This document shows positions 22,497-34,656 of a stretch of DNA of 64,000 nucleotides, in pieces; positions within the stretch are counted from its first letter, which is position 1; every line of letters starts with the position of its first letter. Location of the stretch: contig JAHLKI010000008.1 of the NCBI GenBank assembly GCA_025602905.1, forward strand, positions 868,001 through 932,000, in the 5' to 3' direction. The notes under the pieces are model-generated. The model saw only the letters and a program-made list of their open reading frames with translations, did no database searches and was not told the DNA's origin. This DNA comes from Phlyctochytrium arcticum. Its lineage: Eukaryota; Chytridiomycota; Chytridiomycetes; Chytridiales; Chytridiaceae. Position numbers and translations under genes: made by a program.

Positions 22497-23151
22497 GCCC
22501 GCGTGCGAATTTGTCGAACTTTTGACCGTAGTGTGACTTTGAGAGATCCAGCAGTCGAGAGCGGGGTGATAGCAAAAGCCTTTGCGCTGCTTGTTTTATT
22601 CAGTTCTGAAGGATGCAGCTGTTCCTGAGACGTGCGATTGCCCTGTTGTCAAATCGGTTGAGCAAGAGCGGAGACGGCAAGTCGCCTGTGTGGCACAGTT
22701 TTCGTATTAGGACGGGCAGCTGATGTTTTTCCAATGTAAAATCGTCCTTGCCGTTGCATTGGACTGTCCAAAAACTGTCAAGACATTGACAATATTCACC
22801 AAGTTCATGGGAGAAAACTGCCATTCCATAGAAGTTCTGTCACTGCGGACATCTCCAGGTGCCGAAGCTTTATCACGTTTCAACAGCAAACGTTCCGGTG
22901 AACGAATAGCATTCCTGAGGGGAGTGGGGGTTTTCTAAAGCCAACAAAACCTATGAGACCAGATGGAGGATTTAGATCAGAACATTACAGGCCAAAAGTC
23001 TTCCAAGTGTTCTCTACACGTCCACGCAAAACTCAAAACTCTCGTCAAACGCGCGAGGGAGATACTACATCAAGAAGAGGAAGATAGTCACCCCAGTTAC
23101 AGAGAAAGCGTCTGACAAGGTCGTCTGGAAGTGAAAGTGATTGGAGTGGAA
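22497..23151. other. intergenic between PDK1 and SMG1, with a possible small ORF
   Basis: A 50-codon frame at 22963-23115 (+) starts MEDLDQNITGQKSS and contains KLKTLVKRAREILHQEEE, which could be a short helix. It ends 37 bp before the SMG1 ATG, so it may be an upstream ORF of SMG1 rather than a gene. Other frames here look random. Confidence 0.35.
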
Positions 23152-26100
23152 ATGAATAATGGACGCTCGAATGGACGAGGCCGTGGGCGACGTGGAGGGA
23201 GCGCAACTGCTGGTTAGTTTAATGTGTCCCTGCCGTTGGAATCACCGATCTAATTAGCAAATGTGCAGTAGCGAATGTTGTGGTACAAGCACAAGGCCTG
23301 TTGAAAAAACTCTTCGCTCTCAACTCCGATGCGGCAGCTCATACTCGTGTGGTCTTTGGGGAGCAACTATCCACCACCCTCTTGTTTGCGGTTAAGACAG
23401 CTTCGAGTGTTGAACAGCAAGGCTTGTCGGCACTCTTTTATCAGTTTGAAAGGGACATTGATCGTATTCTACAAGATCCTCGAGCCCCTGCCCCTCTTAA
23501 AAAAGCGGTTGCCTTGGTTGTTGGTGCTTTCGGACATTTGCAAATGAATACAGACCACTCGTACCTACGTTGGCTCTTTGACCGTCTCCTAGCGCCAAGT
23601 TCTCCAGATATGAGCAAAGAAAGTCGTGGGGAGTGGAAGAATTGGTTGCTCTTGGCACTGAAAGAATTTCTGGACCCGGCGCCGCCTTACTCCTATGAAG
23701 CAGCTCACCTGCGTACTGAAATACCCTTCCTTATGGGCGAGATGCAGAATTTCTTGGATGCAATGGAAGCATCAGACCATCTACCAAAAGCATTGGACAT
23801 CTTACATGTGATTGAACGGCGCTATCCTCGCGAGTTCAGCGTGTCCTTTCGAGATTTGGTCGATCTGCTGATTGGGTGGAGCATTGACCCTTCAACCCCT
23901 CGGAACATTTCCGCTTTGATTGCCGACAGTTTCAAAAAGTTTTGGAGGATTTGGCCGGATCATCTTGTCTTTAGCCTGGAGTTGGCACATCACCTGCTAT
24001 CAGATATTCAAGGAATCTTGGACGGCCAATCCGGTGTTCTTCAAAAAGAAGGCGATGGCGGAATGAAGACGAACGATCGCAGCCAGAGAAGGCCGCTTTC
24101 AATAGTTCTGCTCATAAAATGCTTCCATTCCGTTATATACGTGATTACCTTCTCCACTTTCCCCACCATCAATGCCGAATGTAGAAAGCCATTGCTTCAA
24201 CCTTCCGACTCTTTGTACACAGAGTATGCCAGCGTCATAAAAATGGGATTGGAGATATTCGGAACGGTTGCTACCAAATTCAATGATCGAGGGTGGCTGG
24301 CACAAGGCGCGGGATTGGTGAAGTTTCTTAGTCGGGCTCTGCAGGACGAGTTTCTGCCTTTTCAAGAGGCATCTGTAAGATACTTGGAAGCGGAATGCGA
24401 AAACATTTTGTCAGAGTGCGATGTACTTGGGTCTACGGATAGTATCAGGAAAGATATCGAGGATTGGGTTGATCGTTTCAGTGAGATTCTGGACGTCTGG
24501 AATCCCAAATTCAGCAGCACCTTGGTCATCAGCCTTTGCTCATTAAGCAAGTCCTGCACCCTCTCGCGACTGCGGAGAGTTTGCGTTGCATATGATGACA
24601 TTCTCGTACGGATTCATAAATGGATATCGATGCTAGTAACTGGCCTGTCGTCAAGTTCGTACTTGCTGCCTGAACCGTCCGCCCTCTTGCGGTCGTTCAT
24701 CGGAGAGATTCTGTTGGAGACATACTTCATTGCATTTAGCAAACAAGGACTTCTTGACCCGATTGGGTGTTTAACTTATGACACTCGGATATCTCATGCC
24801 ATCTTGGACGCCTACAATGAAAACGCGGAGCTGCACCCGTATTTTGATGCCATTAAAGACGAGGAAGCTACCACGCAAACATCTCTTTTGCGTTGGAATT
24901 TGGAACTTTTGGGGGCGCTGATTCCACTTCCCGCATGTTCAGACATGGGTTGTTCGCTACTCAAATTTTTCCATATTTGCATTGTCGGTTTCGATTACAA
25001 CGGAGGTGGCAAGCGTGATTCCCACATAGAAGATGTCCTCGATTATTTACTACTAGCAGCATACGAAGTGTGCGCCAGGTATGCTATCTGATATCCTCGT
25101 CTTATTCTCCACAAAGAAAATGACTATTTTCAGGAATGATTTTTTTGTAACGATTGCTTCGTTCGATGATGAATCAGCTCTGGACTCAATTTTTGTACAA
25201 TTAGCAGTCATCGAATATGCGATGAATACTACTCCCATGAGCTATGATTGTAAACTCATTGCAGCTACCTGGTTCACAAGTTTCACCAGTAGGCTGGACG
25301 ACGTTACTAGCTCGACGAAGTTCACGCCAGATATGGTGAGCTCTGTTTTACCATCCGTTGGACGCGCCCTTGTTGTCCTCGTTACGAATTTGGGTAAGTG
25401 TCAGTCCTGGTGTATTTATTCTCCAACTCCTCATTTTGGAGTCTTCGTTTAGAATTTGATGTGGATCCAAAAATTCGGAACATGATCGCAGAAATGGTCA
25501 AAAATTTCACTCGGTGGTTCAGCTCTGTCAGAATCCACGTCTCCGCAGAACAATACAAGGCGCTTCGTGACCTCTTGTTCGAGGTGATTATTCCGAGGTT
25601 GGTGTGGAGCTTACTTTTTGAAACCCCACCACAGATTTTAAGCAGGGTCTTCCAATTAGACTATCAGATTTAGACCCGTCAGTTTGCAAATCCTACCTCG
25701 GCACCATTAGGTCATTTTGCCCTTTGGACTCCATTATTTTATCCGGCCGGCTCGTAGGAATTGGAGATGCTTTACCCAAATTACATTCAGTGGCTCTCTC
25801 CCCGGCATTCCGCCAAAAGCAGTTTCAAGTTGTCATGTCCATAATCGGGCTCGACTGCACCGATGAGCCGCGAATCATTCGCGATAGTGTCAGCAACGCA
25901 GCAATAACGAATGTTCTGGAAAGATTATATCACTTTTGCTTCGTGCAAAATTACTCGGTTGTGGGACATATGGGACTTGATAGGAACACCTTAACCCGAT
26001 GGGCTCTTGATCAAGCAGCTCGATTTTGCGTGATGTTCAAATTGCGCACTACCCTCGGTACGGCCCCGCAGACTCTGACCCTTCTTGAAAAGCGGCTGAA

Positions 26101-29100
26101 ATCATTGTTGGAAGCCGTAGTTTATAAGGATCTTGACGAGACAGATGTCTGGGACCGATTGCGTCAATTGCGCTTGTTGTTGACTTTTCTTGATCTGTTG
26201 GAGCAACGTATTCATGATGCACTGGACGATATCAGCCAGCATTCAAAAAATGTCACTGCGTTCTTTCATGACAACAAGCGAACTTGTTACGAGTACTTTC
26301 GCCGCATGCGGAAAGCCTTGGTAACGGGGTCTCGAGTAGCAGGCATGCCTTCTCAACTTCTCAAATCTGGTCTCCAGTACATCAGCGAGCTCCTGCCCCT
26401 GCTATCACAGAAAGACAAGCGTGAACAGTATGCGTCCAATCTTGATGATCTCGAGGGCGCGATATTTCAACTTTGCGATGCCTTGGTTCTTCGCGGCGAG
26501 GGAGATACTATTACTGGTCTGGTGGCTGCCCTCGAGCAATGTTTGTTCGCAGATCCAGACTATAGTCAGAAAACAGACTCAGGAATATCGCTACTAAAGA
26601 AGACGGCGGTCACATCATCAACATCGAAGAAAGTCCTCATTGACTTCTTGAAAGGAATACGACAGCTAGCAGTTGGGCAATTTGAAGCTGCTGGTCTTGC
26701 GCTGCGCAAACTCGCCAAAGACTCATTTTCAAAGAAGAGTCCCTTTATGAGCAATAGATGCCTTGATAATATTTTGGGCTATGTTGTGGACTGTTACCAG
26801 AAGAGTCGTGATTGGGAAGGTCTCGAGGAATGGATGGCATTCCTCCATTCAAATGTCTCCGAGCCGTCAGCAGAGCAGTCGATTGAGGATATCAAAATTT
26901 TAGTCTGTTATCGCCAATCGAACAGCGCTAATGGAGCACAGGAAGAGTCCCAACAACTACCTGTGTTTATCGGTCAGCTTGGGAAGTTCGGTTATGTGAG
27001 AGCAGCATGTCGCCAGGCGGAGATACACTATATAGAAAGCACACTCGACTCAAGGACCGGTTCTAGGGAGGATTTCTTTCATCATTTGTACAAAGACTGG
27101 ATTGAAGTGTTTGCTGGCGATTCACCTGACCTCCTACTGCTTCCGCTTGTTTATTCCCAATTATCCAGCTGGATTGATAGCTTGCGATCCGGGGTCGGCA
27201 CAACGGAAACAATGCAAATCGATTTGGATGCGTTACCCTCAGGCGTCGGCATCCTGCTCTCATTGGTTGCTCTTACTTTGGAGTGCCTGCGCGGCGTGAA
27301 GGGGATGTCAAACTGTTTGTCCCTTCAATTGTTGGGTGCCAAAATGAGCCGAAAATGCGAAAATCGACATCTATGCGAGATGATTATTTCCAAGGATCCG
27401 CCTGCAGTTTGCTTCGAATATACCCATGAGCTGATCAAACAAAAGATTGCCTTTCAAGATTATGCCACAGCCGTTGATATCCTGACTACATGCTGTCTAG
27501 AGCTAATAAACAGGGCAGCAGGCTTAGACTGCGCAGAGCCATTTCTCGCAAAGTCTCTTGTCCTCCTGGCTACATGCATCGCGAACTCTGCCATTTTACC
27601 TTTTCTTGATAACTCTCCTTCTTACGCGAGCTGCGTAAGCTTACTTAAAGATCGTTTCCCTGCGGAGCACATCAAATTATCGACTCTTGACTCCGCAAAT
27701 GATAGGATGTACGCCTTATCTTTGTCTATTGCGACATACTTTAACAAGTCATGTCACAAAGCCTGGCTATTATATGGCAATTTCTGGCACGTCAAAGGGG
27801 AGCTTATCGTCAAAGCGTTAACTGGTCGGGCAAAGGATGACTACTGGCTTGACGTGCCAGAATTGGTTGATGTGCAGAACACGCTCATCTCGCATTTCGC
27901 ATCAGACGGTGTTACTGGGAAAGCTCATGAAAAGCTTACCTCTCTGCTAGGACATCTTCTTCCGCGCATTGAATGCCTCTTTGACGCTGATGATCTCGCT
28001 GAAAAGCTGGCGGATTTCTATACCTCCCTATCTACCGAGGAGTGCGAAAGTATTGCCGCCAAGCTCATCAAAATTAGGAGTCGCGTTGTTCTTTATCTTG
28101 AAGAGAGTACGCGCGCGTATTTCGAATGCATTTCTCTTGTTGCCGGAAATAATGAAATCGGGAAGTTGGACTCTCTGACTGCTGCGTTACGAATTTTCGA
28201 TGCGTTTACGAAGTTTGGGATGCAGTTTTCAGCGGACACGATTGCGAAATTCAAGAGTACAACACTCACGCCATGGGAAAATTTGATTCCGCAGTTGTTT
28301 GCTCGCATCGATCATCCAGAGCCCACTATCCGCGCCGGCATCAGCACGCTTCTAAGCTCAATTGCGAGACAATCGCCGCACCTTATTATATACCACGCAG
28401 TATCAGAATCTGAGGACGATTCGGCTGTGCTTCCCGACCATACATTGCGATCAATCATGAGAACTGCTGGTCAGCAGAGCGTGATCGATGAGGTTGATGT
28501 CTTTGTCAAAGAATTGCAGAGGGTGACAGTGTTGTGGGAGGAAATGTGGCTTCACCGACTTGGTCATGTTCATGCCAATGTGCAAAAGCGATTTCAGAAA
28601 ATTGGTGACGATTTGGCCGCGTTACCAGCAGCAACACAGAACGACAAAAGCGGTGCTCGGCAAAGCGCACTTAATGACATTTATCACAAACTATTGGATC
28701 CTATTTGCCAGAACTTGGAAGAGTTGTCTCGCATCACTACGGCCACGCCGGATAGTACTCCGCATGAACTATGGTTTACCAACACTTATGGTGATCGAAT
28801 CGAAGAAGCCCAGAAAGATCTATGCAATCCTCCGGACATGGAAAATTTTGCGTCTTCATGGGATAAATATCGCAAAATTTTCGAAGGATTGGGCCGAGAT
28901 CTCCAACGCAATCGACAATTGACGATCGCAGAGGTTAGTCCCGCTCTGGCACTTTTACGACGAAGTGGCGTGCCAATGCCTGGAATGCCAAAAGAAGCAG
29001 GCGGTCGCCTGATTACCATAGCTCGGATCGAGCGGGATGTGCAGATTCTCCCCACCAAAACAAAACCCAAGAAAATTCGGTTCACTGGAAGTGATGGCAA

Positions 29101-30672
29101 GATTTACGCGTACCTTCTGAAAGGTTTGGAGGACCTACACTTAGATGAGCGAATCCAGCAACTTCTATCAATGGTCAACGGTCTTTTAACCAAAGATAAA
29201 CGGGCCAGCCGCCGCGCTCTATGCGCACGTAGCTATCCTGTCATTCCATTCGGACAGCGCTTTGGAATGATCAAGTGGGTAGAGGATGTGGTTCCTTTAT
29301 TCTCTGTTTACAAGCGTTGGCAGTTCCACGATCATGCCGTCAAACTTCTGCGTTCAAAAGACAAGTCTACTAGAAATGCACTCTCTCAAATGCCGAAACC
29401 TCATGAGCAGTACTACCGCAAACTCAGTGCTGCGCTGCAGAGGCATGGGTTATCGCGGAAAACTCCTCGCAGAGAATGGCCTGTCGCCGTTCTGGTTGAT
29501 GTTTTCCACTCGTTGAAAGGGGAAACTCCTTCAGACCTGTTACGAAAAGAGTTTCTTTGCCGTTCGAGTGACTCGCGCGATTGGTGGGAGCGAACGAAAG
29601 CCTTTGCACGCTCGTCTGCCGTCATGTCAGTAGTGGGCTACGTGATTGGTCTGGGTGACCGCCATCTGGACAATATTCTTATTGATTCAAAAACTGGCGA
29701 AGTGGTGCATATTGATTATAACGTGTGCTTTGAAAATGGGCGCAAATTGCGCATCCCAGAGACGGTTCCGTTTCGACTTACTGGAATCATTCGGGACGCT
29801 TTCGGTCCCTATGGAACCGCCGGAGAGTTCAGGACTGCATGTGAGATTGTCTTAAAGGCCATGCGGACCAAGTCAGCAGAATTTCTTATATTACTGGAGG
29901 CGTTTGTCTATGATCCTTTGGTTGACTGGGTAAAGAAACCTCTGATTGATTCGGAAGCTCAACTACCCATGATAACTGTCAGCAACTTATCGCATGGTAT
30001 GGCTTTCTGTCGCTGTCAATTTTTTGCTGTAACCCTAAAACCGTCTTTCGACAGAAAATGAACGAACTGCAGCGCCTGTGGCCGTGAAGATGGAGGGATC
30101 GCCCCCTGATGGACAGATTACTACCGGCCCTGTTGTGGCGAATGGGCTTATAGAACAGATGGACGTATTGAAAATATCGGCCTCAAACACGATTGGTAGT
30201 CATGAAGAAGATAGTAATGGAAGTGAGAACGCGTCAAGCCAAGGTTCAGACAACCGGAACAACTTTGTCGACACCGACCAAGGTATCTATCATGCCTCGC
30301 AACCGCTGCATCAGGACGGAGGGTTGCTGCACGAGTTGGCGCTGCTGGAGGACTTGTCACAGCCAAACCCGGAACCGATAATCCGTAAGTTACCTCCTCT
30401 GCATCAAGCAAATGTTGCTCTAAAGGATACCCCGTAGCGCAAGAACGAAATGTGTTTGCAGAAAATATACTCTCAAGGGTTCAAATCAAGCTCAGCGGAC
30501 GCGATACGCCAAGTCGAAAGCAAATAAGTGTAGCAGAACAGGTCAGTACAGTCATTGTCAGAATCAGTCGGCCATACTCAAAATAAGAAACTAGACCACT
30601 ATGATACTTAAAGAAGCCACGAATCCAGAGAATTTAGCGGTCATGTACGAGGGTTGGATGCCCTGGATATAA
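23152..30672 (+). CDS. SMG1: SMG1, PI3K-like kinase of nonsense-mediated mRNA decay
   Basis: SMG1 phosphorylates UPF1 during nonsense-mediated decay. Eight exons (23152-23212, 23269-25078, 25134-25393, 25453-25601, 25646-29996, 30055-30384, 30438-30541, 30595-30672) sum to exactly 2381 codons. The N-terminus is Arg/Gly rich (MNNGRSNGRGRGRRGG), followed by a long helical-repeat region. The kinase (about residues 1890-2190) has the SMG1-type catalytic loop GLGDRHLDNIL and HIDYNVCFENGRKLRIPE, which separates it from TOR, ATM and ATR. A disordered insert follows, then a complete FATC: VFAENILSRVQIKLSGRD and, in the last exon, LAVMYEGWMPWI at the very end. It is shorter than animal SMG1 (about 3660). 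Many fungi lack SMG1. Confidence 0.94.
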
Positions 30673-30915
30673 GGTCCCGCGGGACATTTGACAAAACTCA
30701 ACGCTTTGTCAACGTTCACCCGAATCGTGCCTTGATCAAGATGCGACCGAGAAAGGTCTGTCATGGAGGCCGCAGCCATGGATTCCATCTACCTGACCTG
30801 CCCGCGGATGTTGATCGACTTTGGAGTCTTTGGGCCCTTCCAGCACGGCCCCCATTCTCCGCCCAAATCGTGCAACAGCAGCATCAGCCAGTTGGACAGC
30901 AACGATATGTCTAGT

Positions 30916-32007
30916 CTATAGTAGTCCTTGCTTGCGAAGATAGTCTAGTGCTATCCAGGCAGTCTGCACACTTGGCAGCATCAGCTTCCCTTGAAGAATG
31001 ATGGTGTTGAGCTCATCCATCGTCACATTATGCCGGACTTCAATGAGTTCTGGAATTTTTCATGAGTTCCTGGTTCCCACATATGCCTAAACTGCTATGT
31101 ATTCACCTTCTGCATCGCGATCGCGCGGATTTGTATCGATGATGGGATCCAGCACGAGAAACGGAATAAACTGATTTCGCGACCATTTCACCTAAACTTT
31201 GTATGTTACCTTTGGGATGGGCAATAAAAATCAAACTTTCCAATTGTACCTCGCATATACCTTCGTGTCCCTCTGGCATCAACGAAATCCATCGGCCTCC
31301 CGTGAGGCGAGATTCCTCTGAGAGTTCTTGCTTCCCAGTATCCATAATTCTGCAGCGGGCTCATGTCATGTCTCGATACATCACCCTCATCCAATATATG
31401 AGACATACGATTCATGCTTTTTGGGGTCGAAACCCCCAGCGGCAAAAGTGTACAGCATGGCATTAGGGCCTTGTGCGTACTCCACTATCAGACTTGTCGT
31501 TTTCTACATGATGAGGTTTGAGCACCTCGAAGATCCAGGTTCCTTATAAAGTGACGTACATTTTCGGTATTGAATGGAAACACTACTGAAAAGCATGGAT
31601 TTGGAAGGTCATGTCCAACTACGTCCCTAAATCTTAAATGTCATCTTAGTCGTCCCCATAGGCCCCAGGCCTCGCATGAACGACAACGGGCTTCGAAAAA
31701 CTTACCAATCTATAACTCTCCCATCCGGGTACTCAACCCGGCGATCCCAAATGGATATGTAACGACGATAAGCTTCTTTGGTAGAGATGACCTTGTAGTG
31801 TGTATTGTCCTCGAGTTGCGCTTGTAGAGACTTTGGCTCTGGAGGCGGAGACATGGTGGCAGGAGTGTTGATGTAGGTAACAGGTGGAGGCTTGATTGCA
31901 GGCAAATAGTGTTGACGCTGCGAAGCACTCTTGATCTTTGAGGCAGCTTGATTGAAGGTGGAAAACCTGAATGGAATGCGCATGAGAGATCGCGTCGAGG
32001 CGAACAT
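30916..32007 (-). CDS. Nudix hydrolase, probably mitochondrial
   Basis: Nudix enzymes hydrolyse nucleoside diphosphates linked to another group; the substrate here is unknown. The N-terminus is a likely matrix-targeting peptide (MFASTRSLMRIPFRFSTF). Then come YISIWDRRVEYPDGRVIDW, a second exon with VVGHDLPNPCFSVVFPF, and LIVEYAQGPNAMLYTFAAGGFDP, which leads into the Nudix region. There the helix reads KQELSEESRLTGGRW in place of the textbook REUXEE form, as in plant and fungal relatives I recall. The C-terminal exons carry WSRNQFIPFLVLDP and a final helix ending YLRKQGLL. Five or more short introns are inferred; some borders are less sure. Confidence 0.82.
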
Positions 32008-32159
32008 CAGAATTTTGAACTTTTGATGTCATAGCACACACCAAGGACTTTTTTAAGGGTGGGTATGGTGGGTGTGTTTGAAAGACGATAAATTACAGTG
32101 TAAGAATAAAGATAAAATATGTACAGGAAAGGGTGTGGTTGCAGCGGGAGGGGAATGGA

Positions 32160-34307
32160 CTATGAAGCGTCAGTGTCAAGAGCAATGATTTTGACGACGT
32201 TTTTCGCATTCTTGTTCCGCCACCAGCGTCCCAAGCGATGTTCCTGTCCAACCCCAGCAGCAAGATACAGTTGTTCAGCATCTTTGGGTTTGAAATACTC
32301 GCCACTGGCGAGAGCAGCTTTGGCCATCGCCAATCGCTCCTTGGCGGTGTACACTTTCTGATCATCATCAATCGGGATTTGGACAGAGTCAGAGTTTTGA
32401 GCGATGGTGAGACCAGATTTTGGACGAGGAGGCGCCTGGAAAAAGGTCAAGGAGTTGACATATCCGGTCTAGAGAGCCAAAGTTAGCGAAAGAACCCCGT
32501 TACACCGATAAGTCAAACCTACCACTGGAATTGAGCCCATAAGCGTAAATCGCCTCTTATCTTTAGCCACCTTCCAAAAACGAATGTATCCATCCCCGGC
32601 GCCGGAGGCAAACATATCGGAATGCCGTACTGTAGCGATGGCCGTGATCCAGCAAGCGCCATCGTCCAAAGGTTCCGTAACATTGCCAGCGGTCTCGTCG
32701 ACGTCCATCTCCACTGCGCCCTCTTTATTGCCGTTGGTTGAAACTGCGACATCCGCCGGTGGTCGTATCCGACTATCCGGACCATGAGCACGCAATTTTG
32801 TGAACAATGGCTTCTTGCGGTTGATGCTCCATAATGATATTGCTCCCGTATCACTTCCGCTAATAAAGTATTCCTCGTCAAGCAAGGCCACCGCATCCAG
32901 TGACCCACCTGCAAGCTTGGCTTGTTTATCGACTTTTGGCGCTTTACGCATGCCGTCCATAACTACCAAGTCCTCTCCCGCAGAAGATGCAGTACCCATT
33001 CCGCCGCCACGAAATACGAGCTGAGACTCTTCCGGAATCTTCCATAAGCGCAAAGTGCGATCCCGTGCGCCAGAAGTAATACACCGCTCACGCATGATTG
33101 TGTCGATGCAAGTGATCGAGTCTTGGTGTCCAAAGAGTGTTTCGACATAAGAAAGCTCGTCAATGTTCCAGATCTTGATGGTACGGTCCATGGATGCGGA
33201 ATAAAGTTGATTCTGACCTCTGCGGAAAGCAAGCCCGCATACAGCATCGCGATGTTGCTTGAAAGTTGTCAAATTCTTGTTGCCTTCAACGGACCAGATG
33301 TGGATGGCTTTGTCGCGACCGCCCGTAGCCTGTACAGAAGCATAAAAATGGTAAGTATTCATGCTGACTGAAATGATGAATTATGTTGGATATTCCGCAG
33401 CACAATTCTGACCATGCCATTTATCGAGCGAGGCCAGACTCAAAGCGCGCATTTCGATATTGGAAAGGTTTTGAGATACAAATCATGATAAATTGATCCT
33501 GGAAGAACAGCTGACGCACTAAAAGAAAGCCAGCGTTCGTTCCACTTTCCGGCTAAGACAAAAGTGATTCAAACATTTACATACCACGTATTTCCCATCG
33601 GAACTGGCAGCTACTGCCAGGATGTGATCATTGTGACCAATATGAGCAGCAGGTAATTTCTTGCCGTAGGCAGCGGTGAGCTTTTTCGTTGGCTTCAAGC
33701 CTCCAGCAAATGTGTGATCTATCTTGCCAGTCCAAAAGTTCCACTTGACAATCGCAGCGTCTTTGGAGGCCGAGTAAATAAAGATGGCTGGAACAGTTTT
33801 CTTGTCGCCACGATGTGGTGCCTTGCTAATAGCTATAGACGTTATTGACAGTTGTTGGACTTTGTTGTTACATTTCAGTGTTGTTACGTGGGATGGATCT
33901 TCAAAGTCAAAATTTGAATACCGATCCGCTAGTGCATAGAACATCCGCCCAGTTTTTTCCAGCTCGTCCGTCTTTAATCGCTGTGCAATGATTTCGCGAT
34001 CCATCTGTGCTGCATCTACCTCGCCCTTTTCTGTTGTGTCTTCTCGAACTTTTGACAAATAGCGCTTGGCCAAACGAGATCGTTTTTGAGCAGCGGATTC
34101 GAGAGGGTCGTCGTCAGAGTCTTCCACGGCCTTGTGTCGATCACCGATCAGATCCATGTCGTCTACCCCAACGGCACCACCCTCATCGTCCGAGGGTGCA
34201 TCGTCTTCTTTGTTACGTCGCATTTTGCGATCGCCCAGCTGCTTCTTCCGCTTTCGTTGTGCCGCGGACGGATTGGAGTCCGGGTCTGCCATAAAGAAGG
34301 AGTCCAT
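32160..34307 (-). CDS. RRP9: U3 snoRNP WD40 protein Rrp9/U3-55K
   Basis: Rrp9 binds the U3 snoRNA box B/C motif and acts in the small-subunit processome in the nucleolus. Three exons give about 608 residues. The N-terminus is basic and acidic (RKRKKQLGDRKMRRNKEDD, then DSDDDPLESAAQKRSR), followed by the Rrp9-typical DREIIAQRLKTDELEKTGR and FDFEDPSHV linker. At least six WD repeats follow (IVKWNFWTGK, GGRDKAIHIW, SMDRTIKIW, GARDRTLRLW, DTGAISLWSI, DGYIRFWKV), and a basic C-terminal tail. The intron at 33330-33594 is 265 nt, about four times the local norm. Confidence 0.93.
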
Positions 34308-34656
34308 ACTGGGCTGTGCTCGACTCTCGGCCCGCTGGTATCCGCTGTGTGGTGTATTTGTGGCCTTTGTCTGGAGAGTCCTTGCAGGCAGGGTTTTGGC
34401 GGAGGGCAAACGGAAAAGTTCCCAAAAAACAAATAAAATTCTGGTTATGAATGTTGGCTGGAGCCGGATGGAGTGGATCCAAGTCCGGATCTTACGGACG
34501 CGCAACGCGTGCCGACGGTGGAAAAAGAACACTTGCTCCTAAATCACCGTTCCCAGCCCATGTTCACCGCCAAAGACGTATTAGGCGAGTAGGACAGGAA
34601 CCCAAGAACTTTTGAGCTAGGATCCGTCCCCCGGTGTCCAGCCGCTGGCAAAGAAA
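34308..34656. other. divergent promoter region RRP9/PLK4
   Basis: About 350 bp between two divergent starts. Open frames here are short and lack coding character; no TATA box is obvious. Confidence 0.55.
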
